Assembly (NCBI GenBank): GCA_030824805.1
Contig: JAPJRC010000022.1
Coordinates: 1-31,253, forward strand
Length of the DNA stretch: 31,253 nucleotides
Origin: Micavibrio sp.
GTDB taxonomy: Bacteria > Pseudomonadota > Alphaproteobacteria > Micavibrionales > Micavibrionaceae
Direction: 5' to 3'
Shown: piece by piece, positions 8,263-15,956 of the stretch
Position numbering within the stretch: the stretch's first letter is position 1
Layout: the number at the start of each line of letters is the position of its first letter
Translations under genes and position numbers: made by a program
Notes under the pieces: generated by a model
Databases searched by the model: none
Seen by the model: the letters and a program-made list of their open reading frames with translations, nothing else
What the model was told of the DNA's origin: nothing

Positions 8263-8903
8263 GCAATACCTATGGCGACAGCAAGACTGCGCAAATCAGG
8301 GAGAAGATGCGTATTATCTGGGAAGGGAGATTTTTCTCCTTCACGTACAATTCCTATAAAAGGCACGTCATTGGCAATCGCCGCATCGTAATCGGTCATG
8401 GCATCACCCACCATGACAATATCTTTGGGGGCATATCTTTCTTCACGCAGGATATTGGCCAGATGTTCTTTTTTCTTTACAGGCGTGCCGAAGACAGCTT
8501 TGAAATACTCAAACGCGCCTCTTCCTTTCACGATGCGATGCAACTCGTCTTCCGGCGTGGCAGAGGCGATGTACAGAGGTATATGGGTTGCATATGTGCG
8601 AAGAAATTCCTGCGCTCCTGCAATCCACGGGCAATGCGTAACCTTTTCTTCCACGATAACGCCGAACCGATCCGCCAGTTTCTCCACTTGCGACTGTGAA
8701 ACCTGTCTGCCAAGCAAGATTTCTTCGTAATAGCGGATTTTATCGAACCGCGTTACACCACCATTCTGGTTATGGTATGAAAGAACCTGTCTTTGAATTT
8801 CTTCGCTCTGGTCCTCATACAATGCGACAAAGGCTTGCCCCTTGATATCAACGGACTCAACCAGAACGCCATCAAAATCAAATACAATCGCTTTGAGCAT
8901 CAA
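8259..8903 (-). CDS. HAD-superfamily phosphatase (beta-phosphoglucomutase/phosphoglycolate phosphatase-like)
   Basis: 214-aa HAD hydrolase. Motif I is VFDFDGVLVES with the nucleophilic and acid Asp pair (residues about 8-12), motif II is the Ser/Thr of IASATPED, motif III a Lys in PVKKKEH, and motif IV GDAMTDYDAA. An alpha-helical C1-type cap lies between motifs I and II. It overlaps both neighbours by 4 nt (ABC exporter upstream, 6PGL-like downstream). It probably removes phosphate from a sugar-phosphate or ulosonate-phosphate intermediate, as KdsC does for Kdo-8-phosphate, although KdsC belongs to a different cap class. The substrate is unknown. Confidence 0.82.
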   Translation of the reverse strand: MMLKAIVFDFDGVLVESVDIKGQAFVALYEDQSEEIQRQVLSYHNQNGGVTRFDKIRYYEEILLGRQVSQSQVEKLADRFGVIVEEKVTHCPWIAGAQEFLRTYATHIPLYIASATPEDELHRIVKGRGAFEYFKAVFGTPVKKKEHLANILREERYAPKDIVMVGDAMTDYDAAIANDVPFIGIVREGEKSPFPDNTHLLPDLRSLAVAIGIA

Positions 8904-10603
8904 GCAGCCTTTTGAACTAGTCTGCCCTGGGACAATTCATACACCACATCGGCATAATTTTGTACGGCACGGTTGTGAGACACAAAAATGACACTGACGG
9001 ATTGTGAGAGATCTTTCAGTGTTTTCAGCAAATGTTCTTCCGTCGCATGATCCAGCGCACTTGTCGCCTCATCCAGAAGCAGGAAGCGAGGCCTGCCGAC
9101 GAGAGCACGGGCAATGGCAATACGCTGTCTTTGTCCGCCGGATAATTTGCGGCCGTTTTCTCCAACATTGGCGTTTATTCCGCTGTCCATCGCCTCGACG
9201 AATTCTTTTGCGCCGGCGGCGTCAAGCGCTGCCCAGACATCTTGCTCGGTTACGTTTCGTCCTATTGAAACGTTCTCATAAACACTATCGTTAAAAAGAA
9301 AAACTTCCTGCGGCACGAACCCTATGGATTTGCGCCATGCCGTTAAATCAAGTTTGGATATATCCCTTCCTGAAACTTCTATAGTGCCTGCCGACGGAGT
9401 ATAGAAACCGCAAATCAAGTCTAGAATACTTGTTTTTCCCGATCCGGACTGGCCGATTAACGCTGTAAATCTCCGGCTTGGTAATACAAGGCTTATATCC
9501 GAAAGCAGCGGACGCTCCGCCGTATAACTGAAAGATACATTGTGTAAGGAAATCGTATCGGCATCATCCGAAAGATGCCCCGTTCCAGGCCAGTTTTGAT
9601 GTGCGGCTTCGGCCTTGTGAATGGTTTCCATCAGGGAAGACAGCGCACCTTCTTGTGTTACAAGTCGTTGGTATTCGTTTTGTGCCGCGTTCATGGTCGT
9701 GAGCATTCTCATGAAAAACACACCCATCAAAATCAGCGCGCTGCTTTCCAGAGCGCCATATGTTACCGCCAGATACAGCGAGGCAACACCCGCCAGCATC
9801 ATCAGGGGCTCGTTAAAAATACGCATGGATTGGGATGAGGTAAGCTGGTCCGCCTGCGCTTGTTGCAGATCTTCGGAATGCGATTGCATCATACCCAGAA
9901 ATTTGTCTTCAAGCGCCATAGCCCGCAGCGGCTTTATGCCCTGTATCATATCTGCCAGCTGCTCCAGCATTACACGCGCGGTATACGCTTGCGCCTGTCC
10001 CGCACGGCGGGCGACACGCACCAGAAACCACAGGCTTGCCACAATCAAACCACCGATAACCACGCCGCCAACGAACATAACCCATGAAACCAGCAAAGCA
10101 CCGCCGGCATAAATCATGAATTGAATACAGGCCGCCATAAAACGCGTGGCTGATACGAAAGCGGTAGAGGCCGAAAATGTTTCCGTGGCAATAGCGTTCA
10201 GACTGGTCCCGAGTGTGTGCGATACAAAATATCGCCAGTCCGCACGTGTCAGGGCATGCATAAACCGCATCCTCAAATCACCGGAGACTTTCGAAACCGT
10301 CAGGCTGACGTAACGCATCGCCGCCCACAGAAATGCAGCCTTTCCCGTCATGCCCGCAACAATCAAGGCAGAGACGGCCATGAAATTTGCAGGAATACCG
10401 AAGCCCGTAAGGGTGTCGGCGACAGGACCGGGCGGCAATGCACCGTCTTTTCCTTCAAGAATTATCTGGAGCAAGGGTAAAAAGCTTGCAACGCCTATGG
10501 CTTCGGCAAAACCGGAAAGTATAAGCAAACCCACAACTATTAATGTGCGGCGTGGGTACAGCTTGAAAAAAAAGCTCAACGTCGAAAGGAAACCACGTTT
10601 CAT
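8900..10603 (-). CDS. ABC exporter, PglK/MsbA-like lipid-linked glycan flippase
   Basis: 567-aa half-transporter with the membrane domain (residues about 1-330, roughly six helices) fused to an ATPase domain. Walker A GQSGSGKT is at 384-391, the LSGGQRQR signature at 487-494, Walker B FLLLDEATSAL near 507-517 and the switch His in SHNRA at 543. The first helix motif, GFAEAIGVASFLPLL, resembles PglK-type flippases, which turn over undecaprenyl-PP-linked oligosaccharides. It lies 1 nt after the GT2 gene, within a glycosyltransferase operon, so export of a lipid-linked glycan across the inner membrane is the likely role. Lipid A export (MsbA) is less likely from context. Confidence 0.85.
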   Translation of the reverse strand: MKRGFLSTLSFFFKLYPRRTLIVVGLLILSGFAEAIGVASFLPLLQIILEGKDGALPPGPVADTLTGFGIPANFMAVSALIVAGMTGKAAFLWAAMRYVSLTVSKVSGDLRMRFMHALTRADWRYFVSHTLGTSLNAIATETFSASTAFVSATRFMAACIQFMIYAGGALLVSWVMFVGGVVIGGLIVASLWFLVRVARRAGQAQAYTARVMLEQLADMIQGIKPLRAMALEDKFLGMMQSHSEDLQQAQADQLTSSQSMRIFNEPLMMLAGVASLYLAVTYGALESSALILMGVFFMRMLTTMNAAQNEYQRLVTQEGALSSLMETIHKAEAAHQNWPGTGHLSDDADTISLHNVSFSYTAERPLLSDISLVLPSRRFTALIGQSGSGKTSILDLICGFYTPSAGTIEVSGRDISKLDLTAWRKSIGFVPQEVFLFNDSVYENVSIGRNVTEQDVWAALDAAGAKEFVEAMDSGINANVGENGRKLSGGQRQRIAIARALVGRPRFLLLDEATSALDHATEEHLLKTLKDLSQSVSVIFVSHNRAVQNYADVVYELSQGRLVQKAA

Positions 10604-10604
10604 G

Positions 10605-11408
10605 TTATGCCGCTTTCAAATACTGTATAAAACGGGGCGGGAGCAGGGCAATGATAATCGCCCGCGCGGAATGGTACAACGCCGCAATTTTGTCTGGCCC
10701 GTGTGCAAGACGCGCGCACGCTGAATCATAAAACTGCCTCCAGCGTCGCTTCACGCTGATGCTGCCGGAACCGATCCGTCGCTTCAAAATAGGCTCTGCC
10801 ACCATGGCCAAACGGCCTTGCTTGGCAAACCGCATCCACAACTCCATATCTTGCGATGTCTTGTATCGCTCATCATATCCATGGATTGTACGGTATGCAT
10901 CCGTGCGGAACATGGCTGTGCTGTGTGGAAAAGGTGTTTTAAAAAACACGACAGACTGTATTTTCTGGTCGTCATGATATGGCCATACGCTTTGCAGGCC
11001 ATTGTCGTGCACATCGTCGCTTACGCCGCCCGCAAGTACAACTTCGGCATCGTTCTCAAACAGCAGCAGTTGCTTTTCAAACCGTGTAGGATAGGAAATA
11101 TCATCCGCATCCTGACGCGCTATGTACGTACCCCGAGCTAGGGACACACCTTTGTTCAAAGATTTTGTTAGCCCCATATTATTCTGGCGCACAAGAATAA
11201 TGCGCTTGTCCTGCGCCGCGAACGTGGAAAGAATGTCCGGCGAGGCATCGCTGGAACCGTCATCAATGATGATAAATTCGAAATCAGCTACGGTCTGGGA
11301 CAATATGCTCTGCACAGCATCCGCCACGGTTGCGGCGCCGTTATATACGGACATCACGACAGATATAAGGGGCACGTCAGGGTCAGCCGCGCTTACGGGC
11401 AATGACAT
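10605..11408 (-). CDS. Family 2 glycosyltransferase
   Basis: GT-A fold glycosyltransferase of about 267 aa. The N-terminal ISVVMSVYNGAATVADAVQSIL and FIIIDDGSSDAS form the nucleotide-binding region; ARQDADDIS supplies the DxD-like metal site. Later come FPHSTAMFRTDAYRTIHGYD and DMELWMRFAKQG, usual in GT2 acceptor regions. An upstream ATG at 11468 would add 20 residues (MDAVCTIILWTLF...) that overlap the preceding methyltransferase gene by 86 nt and resemble no family N-terminus. The ATG at 11408 has GGAG about 8 nt upstream and leaves a 26-nt overlap, so I chose it. It probably adds a sugar to a cytosolic lipid-linked glycan. Confidence 0.84.
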   Translation of the reverse strand: MSLPVSAADPDVPLISVVMSVYNGAATVADAVQSILSQTVADFEFIIIDDGSSDASPDILSTFAAQDKRIILVRQNNMGLTKSLNKGVSLARGTYIARQDADDISYPTRFEKQLLLFENDAEVVLAGGVSDDVHDNGLQSVWPYHDDQKIQSVVFFKTPFPHSTAMFRTDAYRTIHGYDERYKTSQDMELWMRFAKQGRLAMVAEPILKRRIGSGSISVKRRWRQFYDSACARLAHGPDKIAALYHSARAIIIALLPPRFIQYLKAA

Positions 11409-12228
11409 AGGCGCGGTCTCCGTTCGAACGAATAACGTCCATAGAATAATCGTACAGACGGCATCCATGGTTCACCGCATCGACCAGCCCCGGGAATATA
11501 CTGGGGCTGTAATCGTCGAAAACTATAACATCGCCGGTTTTTTGCCACGGTACGACCTGTTCCATTTCGGCAAGCACATCTTTAAAAGTATGGGCACCAT
11601 CCAGAAACGCAAAATGGATACGGCCCATTTTGAAACGGCCCATTGTAACCCGGCTGTCGCCTTCGAAAAACATCACTCTCTTTTCGACATGCTCGGCCCA
11701 CGGGGACAAAAGCTGGCGGCGGGTTTTCATGCCATCCAGATCGTCGATGCAGTTCCAGTACATCGCGCGGTCGTGCGGCAAAAGATCGAGGGTGATAATA
11801 CGGCCCTGCATCTGCGCATCGTCCATCGCTTTTGCCATCACGGTGGCGGAAAAGCCGCGTGCTGTTCCTGTCTCGACAATATTGATGGAACTATCGGAAA
11901 CCGAAGCAATGTAATTACGCAAAGCGGCGTATAAAACACGCCCGTGCTGGTAACAGATAGGTGATTGCTTGATAACAACTTGTGTGTGCAGGGCCAGCGC
12001 ATGCATCCATTGCGCATCGATGGCATAACCCATGGCTTGCTCGAAAAAATCTATTTCGGAAAAATTCTCGTTCTTGGCCTTTTCCCACAAACCCATATAT
12101 GTTTCGCGGCTTGCCTTGGGGACGGTACAAAATGGATTATTGTGCCAGTATGCGGCGGCCCAGCGATCTGCGCCTTTCTGGACGCGGCGGGCAATCATAT
12201 TGCCAACATGGTCGATTTTGTTTTTCAT
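11383..12228 (-). CDS. Class I SAM-dependent methyltransferase (Methyltransf_24-like)
   Basis: 281-aa protein. The SAM-binding segment is NIVETGTARGFSATVMA at about residues 118-134, followed by RIITLDLLPHD, VMFFEGDS and FAFLDGAHTFKDV, then VIVFDDYSP. The DGAH and FDDY motifs match the Methyltransf_24/cephalosporin-hydroxylase-like group often found in O-antigen and capsule loci. The N-terminal 100 residues are helical and without a recognised motif. It lies 3 nt after the GT4 gene and overlaps the GT2 gene. Likely role: methylation of a glycan residue; target unknown. Confidence 0.78.
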   Translation of the reverse strand: MKNKIDHVGNMIARRVQKGADRWAAAYWHNNPFCTVPKASRETYMGLWEKAKNENFSEIDFFEQAMGYAIDAQWMHALALHTQVVIKQSPICYQHGRVLYAALRNYIASVSDSSINIVETGTARGFSATVMAKAMDDAQMQGRIITLDLLPHDRAMYWNCIDDLDGMKTRRQLLSPWAEHVEKRVMFFEGDSRVTMGRFKMGRIHFAFLDGAHTFKDVLAEMEQVVPWQKTGDVIVFDDYSPSIFPGLVDAVNHGCRLYDYSMDVIRSNGDRAYVIARKRG

Positions 12229-12231
12229 AAC

Positions 12232-13368
12232 TTAATATATTTCCGTTTCGGTTAGAACGCGCAGGAACTGTACCTCCCGTTCTATCTGTGCAGCAAGTGT
12301 ATTGTTGCGCAAAATCGCCTCCCGCGCAGCCTGTCCCAGCCTTTCTCGCAGGGACTCATCCTCCATCAAACGCTGTATACCGGCACGCAAAGAAAGGGCA
12401 TCCGGCGCGCATAGCAATCCGGTTGCTTCATGGGCTATAACGTCCCGTATGCCACTCACATCCGTGCCAAGAACGGCCGCTCCGCAGGCCATGGCTTCCA
12501 GCAGGGTTTTGGGATTACCTTCATAAAAAGAGGGGAGTACGTATAACGCGCAATTCCTGTATTTATCCGGCAACATATCGTTGGGGACAGCGCCTGTAAA
12601 ACGAACATCGGCCTGCACACGTTGTGCCTGTTCCCGCAAAGCCGATTCCAGTTCACCTATACCAACAATTTCCAGACTGTAGGGCAAACCAGCCAGCGCT
12701 TCTATCAGGGCAGGAAGGTTCTTTTGAGGGCTCAACCTGCCCACAAACAGAATATCCTTTTTACTCCGTTCTGTAGCTCCCGGTGAAAAAACCGCGGTAT
12801 CAATCCAGTTTGGACACACGGTGATTTTGGTGTGCGGAATGCGGAATGTTTTTGAAACAAATTCCTTGTCGGATTGCGTGGCCAGAAAAATATGATCGGC
12901 ATAAAAGTACGCAAGCATACATACAACATACGCAAACGCCTTACGTAAAAATCCATATCCGCCGCGCACTGTAAAATCGTAATATTCATATCCCGCGCGC
13001 ACCAACATTTTTTTGCGGTAGATGAATTTGCACAGAAGAGGTATCCACGCGCCAAGCACCTGATTAGTTTTTAAAACCGCTTTGCCGGCCATAACATCTT
13101 TCAGAAAGAACGGCGCATAGAAAGAACTGATACCGCGAACGAGTTTATTATCCGGCCTTGGCATACGGCTGTAGACGGGGACAACCTTAAATTCAGGACA
13201 GGCTGTACGTGCGATTTCAAGGTCACGTGCGCCGCCCCATGTCACAAGGGTAATATCTACACCGCTGCGTGCCAATCCGCGATACAGCTCCAGCTCACGC
13301 TGCAAAAGTCCCTTAGACTGCCAAATTTCCAGCGACACGTCCCATGTGAAAAAAAGAACCAGCCGCAT
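12232..13368 (-). CDS. Family 4 glycosyltransferase (GT-B fold)
   Basis: 378-aa retaining glycosyltransferase. The C-terminal donor domain shows FVGRLSPQKNLPALIEAL near residues 180-200 and the EX7E motif in SFYEGNPKTLLEAMACGAAV, followed by VSGIRDVI. The N-terminal acceptor domain begins MRLVLFFTWDVSLEIW and contains RELELYRGLARSGVDITLVT, typical of GT4 proteins acting at the inner membrane. Six bases separate it from the upstream epimerase gene. Donor and linkage cannot be predicted. Confidence 0.87.
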   Translation of the reverse strand: MRLVLFFTWDVSLEIWQSKGLLQRELELYRGLARSGVDITLVTWGGARDLEIARTACPEFKVVPVYSRMPRPDNKLVRGISSFYAPFFLKDVMAGKAVLKTNQVLGAWIPLLCKFIYRKKMLVRAGYEYYDFTVRGGYGFLRKAFAYVVCMLAYFYADHIFLATQSDKEFVSKTFRIPHTKITVCPNWIDTAVFSPGATERSKKDILFVGRLSPQKNLPALIEALAGLPYSLEIVGIGELESALREQAQRVQADVRFTGAVPNDMLPDKYRNCALYVLPSFYEGNPKTLLEAMACGAAVLGTDVSGIRDVIAHEATGLLCAPDALSLRAGIQRLMEDESLRERLGQAAREAILRNNTLAAQIEREVQFLRVLTETEIY

Positions 13369-13374
13369 TGTCTC

Positions 13375-14349
13375 TTACCCCTTGGCGGCGTACCAATCCG
13401 CCGTCTTTCTCAAGCCGTGCGCCAGACCCGTTTGCGGCCTGAAACCGAAATCCTTGGCGGCTTTTTCTATGGAAGCGCAGGAAACGCGAATGTCGCCCGT
13501 TCTGAAATCATGATACACGGGGCCTTTTGCCTTCGCACCGCATGCAACCTCTATAAAGTGCAAAAGATCTTTGAGCGTGGTCGGTGTACCCGATGCTATG
13601 TTATAGGCATTGCCCGAGACGGATTCCGCAGGTGCCAGCGCGGCCTGTATATTGGCATTTACAACATCATCAATGTAGCAGAAATCCCGAACGGTCTTTC
13701 CGTCTCCATAAATTTCAATCTGTCGGCCTGACAAGACTGCATCAATCCAGCGCGGTATGACGGCGGCATATGCGCCCTTTGGGTCCTGCTTGGGCCCATA
13801 AACATTGAAATACCGCAGCCCAGTTGTGCATATACCGTTTTCTGCGCCGATCGCATGGGCATACATTTCGAACGCGCGTTTTGTAACGGCATACGGGGAC
13901 TTGGGAAACAGCGTCTGGTCTTCACGGCAGACCTCGTGACCGGCATCGCCGTACACCGCGCTGGAACTGGCATACACAAATCTTTTTACGCCAGCGTTTC
14001 TGGCGGCCGTTAACAAGGTCAGAGAACCACCCACATTCACCGAATCCACAAACACAGGATCTTCTATGGATTTCATGACGGAGCCGATCGCGGCTTGGTT
14101 GAGCACCACATCCACATCCTTGCACGCCTTGGCGCAAAGATCCGCATTGCGTATATCGCCATGTATAAGTTGTATGCCGTCGGGCAGGTTGTGCTGAAAC
14201 CCGCTTGAAAAATCATCCAGCACAATTACTTTTTGGCCCAGCGCAACAAGGCCTGCGGCAAGGCTAGATCCAATAAATCCGGCACCGCCCGTGACCAGCC
14301 AAGTGCGTGGATTTTGTTTAAGTTGTGCTATATCATTAGAAATATCCAT
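13375..14349 (-). CDS. NAD-dependent UDP-sugar epimerase (UDP-GlcNAc/UDP-Glc 4-epimerase-like, WbpP/GalE group)
   Basis: Extended SDR of about 324 aa and first gene of the 12-gene minus operon. The NAD motif is LVTGGAGFIGSSL, then VIVLDDFSSG, the catalytic Ser region YASSSAVYGD and YxxxK in SPYAVTK, with LRYFNVYGPKQDPKGAYAAVIP near the substrate site. The short extension before the NAD motif (about 18 residues ending NPRTWLVTGG) recalls WbpP/TviC proteins. An in-frame GTG at 14355 would add two residues; neither start has a strong ribosome site and I chose the ATG at 14349. Expected role: supply of a galacto-configured UDP-hexose or UDP-HexNAc for the downstream transferases. Confidence 0.85.
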   Translation of the reverse strand: MDISNDIAQLKQNPRTWLVTGGAGFIGSSLAAGLVALGQKVIVLDDFSSGFQHNLPDGIQLIHGDIRNADLCAKACKDVDVVLNQAAIGSVMKSIEDPVFVDSVNVGGSLTLLTAARNAGVKRFVYASSSAVYGDAGHEVCREDQTLFPKSPYAVTKRAFEMYAHAIGAENGICTTGLRYFNVYGPKQDPKGAYAAVIPRWIDAVLSGRQIEIYGDGKTVRDFCYIDDVVNANIQAALAPAESVSGNAYNIASGTPTTLKDLLHFIEVACGAKAKGPVYHDFRTGDIRVSCASIEKAAKDFGFRPQTGLAHGLRKTADWYAAKG

Positions 14350-14414
14350 AAGCACCGGAACATAAACGGCTTAATACGCCCCGTAAAGCGGTTAATCTGT
14401 AATAGAGGCAAGAC
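14350..14414. promoter_or_regulatory. Divergent intergenic region driving the glycan operon (-) and the MBL-hydrolase gene (+)
   Basis: Only 65 bases separate the divergent starts, so promoters for both directions must lie here or extend into the coding ends. I see no convincing -35/-10 pair. There is a TATTAA hexamer on the minus strand and two similar 11-12-base stretches (AAACGGCTTAAT and AAAGCGGTTAAT, about 14373-14396). An AGAGG ribosome site lies before the MBL start. Functional assignment is by position only. Confidence 0.35.
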
Positions 14415-15197
14415 ATGGACGGTAAATTGATCATATTGGGCTGCGGCGCGTCCGCAGGCGTGCCGACCATCGGCAATTACTGGGGCGCGTGCGATCCGAA
14501 CGAGCCCCGCAATAGTCGCACGCGCGCATCCGCAGCCATTAAAACAGATTCTACGTTAGTTTTGGTCGATACCGGGCCTGATCTACGCCAACAAATGATG
14601 CGCGAAAATCTGGACAACCCCGATGCCATCATCATCACACACAACCATTCAGACCATATCAACGGCATAGACGACCTGCGCATCATCCACCGCAGGCACA
14701 AGCGCATGTTTCCGCTATACGCTATGGACGAAACATTCAAATCTTTCGACGCCAGCGTGAATTACATGTTTGAAACCAGCGAAGACGGTTTTTATCCGCC
14801 CGTGTGCGAACGCGCCGCCATAAAACTGCTGCAACCATTTACAGTTGGCGATATTACGCTGTTACCATTCGAGCAGGAGCATGGCTCCATCCATTCGCTG
14901 GGCTTACGCATCGGTAACATCGCGTATAGCACCGACATCAAAGCCATCGATGCGCCGACGATTGCCGCATTAAAAGGCATAGAAACATGGGTGGTGGACG
15001 GAGCGGGCTATCACGCACGCGAAAACCCCGTGCATGCCTGCATCGAAGAAGTCATGGAAATGAACGACCTCATCGACGCATCGAATGTAATCCTTACGCA
15101 TCTGCCGCCGACGATGGATTACAAAACTCTGTGCAACGAACTGCCGCAGGGTTACGCGCCGGCTTATGACGGCATGGTTATCGATTTCAAACTTTGA
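14415..15197 (+). CDS. MBL-fold metal-dependent hydrolase (PhnP-like phosphodiesterase group)
   Basis: 260-aa metallo-beta-lactamase-fold protein. The dinuclear metal motif is ITHNHSDHINGIDDLR (HxHxDH at about residues 75-80), with further ligands likely in EQEHGSIHSLG, YSTD and LTHLPP. The N-terminus LGCGASAGVPTIGNYWGACDP matches the alphaproteobacterial protein commonly found after metG/tatD-type genes and related to PhnP and RNase Z-like phosphodiesterases. AGAGG lies about 6 nt before the ATG. The substrate is probably a cyclic phosphodiester, but this is not established for this subgroup. It is divergent from the glycan operon and marks the return to conserved chromosome. Confidence 0.85.
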   Translation: MDGKLIILGCGASAGVPTIGNYWGACDPNEPRNSRTRASAAIKTDSTLVLVDTGPDLRQQMMRENLDNPDAIIITHNHSDHINGIDDLRIIHRRHKRMFPLYAMDETFKSFDASVNYMFETSEDGFYPPVCERAAIKLLQPFTVGDITLLPFEQEHGSIHSLGLRIGNIAYSTDIKAIDAPTIAALKGIETWVVDGAGYHARENPVHACIEEVMEMNDLIDASNVILTHLPPTMDYKTLCNELPQGYAPAYDGMVIDFKL

Positions 15198-15221
15198 AAA
15201 TAAATTTCATCTATATGACCA

Positions 15222-15268
15222 CCCTACTTTCTAACAAAATTATTATGTCAATTAAAATAAAAGTAGGG
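15222..15268. repeat. Perfect 9-bp inverted repeat after the MBL-hydrolase gene
   Basis: CCCTACTTT at 15222-15230 pairs with AAAGTAGGG at 15260-15268 across a 29-base AT-rich loop. It starts 25 bases after the MBL stop. The 3' side is followed by CGCTCGCGC rather than a T-run, so it is not a standard intrinsic terminator on the plus strand. It could be the end of an element, a processing stem or a protein site. Confidence 0.5.
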
Positions 15269-15337
15269 CGCTCGCGCAGGAAAAATAGCTCCGTGAAGAT
15301 CGAAGCGGCTCTGGCGTAGCGTAGGCATCTAACTAGG

Positions 15338-15411
15338 TCCACTAAGTGCGGGATACATATGAAAGGGCTTCGAACAAGCCTAGAAACGTCCAATTCCCTG
15401 CACTTTATGGA
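15338..15411. repeat. Nested imperfect inverted repeat (possible structured RNA)
   Basis: The outer arms TCCACTAAGTGCGGGA (15338-15353) and TCCCTGCACTTTATGGA (15395-15411) form about 14 pairs with one internal mismatch pair and one bulge. Inside, GGCTT (15366-15370) and AAGCC (15376-15380) form a small stem closing a CGAAC loop. Two nested stems in a gene-free stretch suggest a folded transcript, but no known RNA family is recognised and the strand is undetermined. Confidence 0.35.
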
Positions 15412-15877
15412 GCCGTTGCGAGGCCTGAACTGACCGGATTTCAGCCATTTAAGTGGCAGAATTTAACGCACTGAAAACCGCAGAAAATGGCCGTCCGGTG
15501 TGAACCAGAACACGGCGTTTAAAGCTCACGTTGACCTGATGGGAATGCGGGCCATGACGGACACGCCAGCAACGAAATCCAGACGGCGTAATCAAGGTTC
15601 ATACGATGCCAACAAGGCCGTAATGAAGGCGCGGGATTGAGGCTATATCGAGAGCGCAACAGCACAGTGAAAAGAAGAGGTCTTCATACACGCTCACACG
15701 AAAAAGAATCTGCTATGATAAAGCCGATTAGCGAGAAACAGGGCTAAAGATCCAAACACTCGTAAACCTTGCCAAGCCCAATAAAGACAGGCCTTAAACA
15801 CCATTAAAAGCCCCCTATCTCAAACTCATTTATTATTTGTCATAATATACATTATCACATTATCAGGCATTGTATCA

Positions 15878-15896
15878 GGCGCGTAATAAGCGCGCC
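15878..15896. promoter_or_regulatory. GC-rich hairpin upstream of the small secreted-protein gene
   Basis: GGCGCG at 15878-15883 and CGCGCC at 15891-15896 form a 6-bp perfect stem over a 7-base loop, about 60 bases before the ATG at 15957. TATCAGGC is directly repeated just upstream (15861-15868 and 15873-15880) after an AT-rich stretch that could hold a promoter (TTGTCA at 15837-15842, weak TTATCA 17 bases later). There is no T-run, so an operator or leader hairpin is more likely than a terminator. Confidence 0.3.
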
Positions 15897-15956
15897 CCTT
15901 CATAAGAAACACGTGATAAAATGAGCGTCTGAATCACACCAATGTAAGGCCCGAAC

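Larger units (their letters stand above)
15198..15956. other. 759-nt gene-free region with several inverted repeats
   Basis: No frame on either strand holds a convincing protein; stop codons occur at about the random rate in the frame I followed, and the one 60-aa minus-strand frame (15211-15393) has no family resemblance. The stretch holds a 9-bp perfect hairpin with an AT-rich loop right after the MBL gene, a nested imperfect inverted repeat at 15338-15411, an AT-rich segment at about 15810-15865, a TATCAGGC direct repeat and a GGCGCG/CGCGCC hairpin just before the next gene. No tRNA, tmRNA, RNase P or SRP RNA hallmark was recognised. It may hold a small structured RNA, a decayed mobile element, or both. 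Confidence 0.6.

Noticed and set aside
11409..11468. N-terminal extension of the GT2 protein
   Set aside because: Would overlap the preceding gene by 86 nt, has no family match, and a better start with GGAG lies at 11408.
15211..15393. 60-aa minus-strand open frame in the gene-free region
   Set aside because: No ribosome site, no family resemblance and a stretch crossing the inverted repeats; likely chance.
15281..15780. Possible decayed IS5-type transposase (fragments such as GSYDANKAV and a shifted YDKAD in plus frames)
   Set aside because: Stop codons in the frame followed occur at about the random rate and the resemblance needs a frameshift and substitutions; I could not support a transposase without a search.
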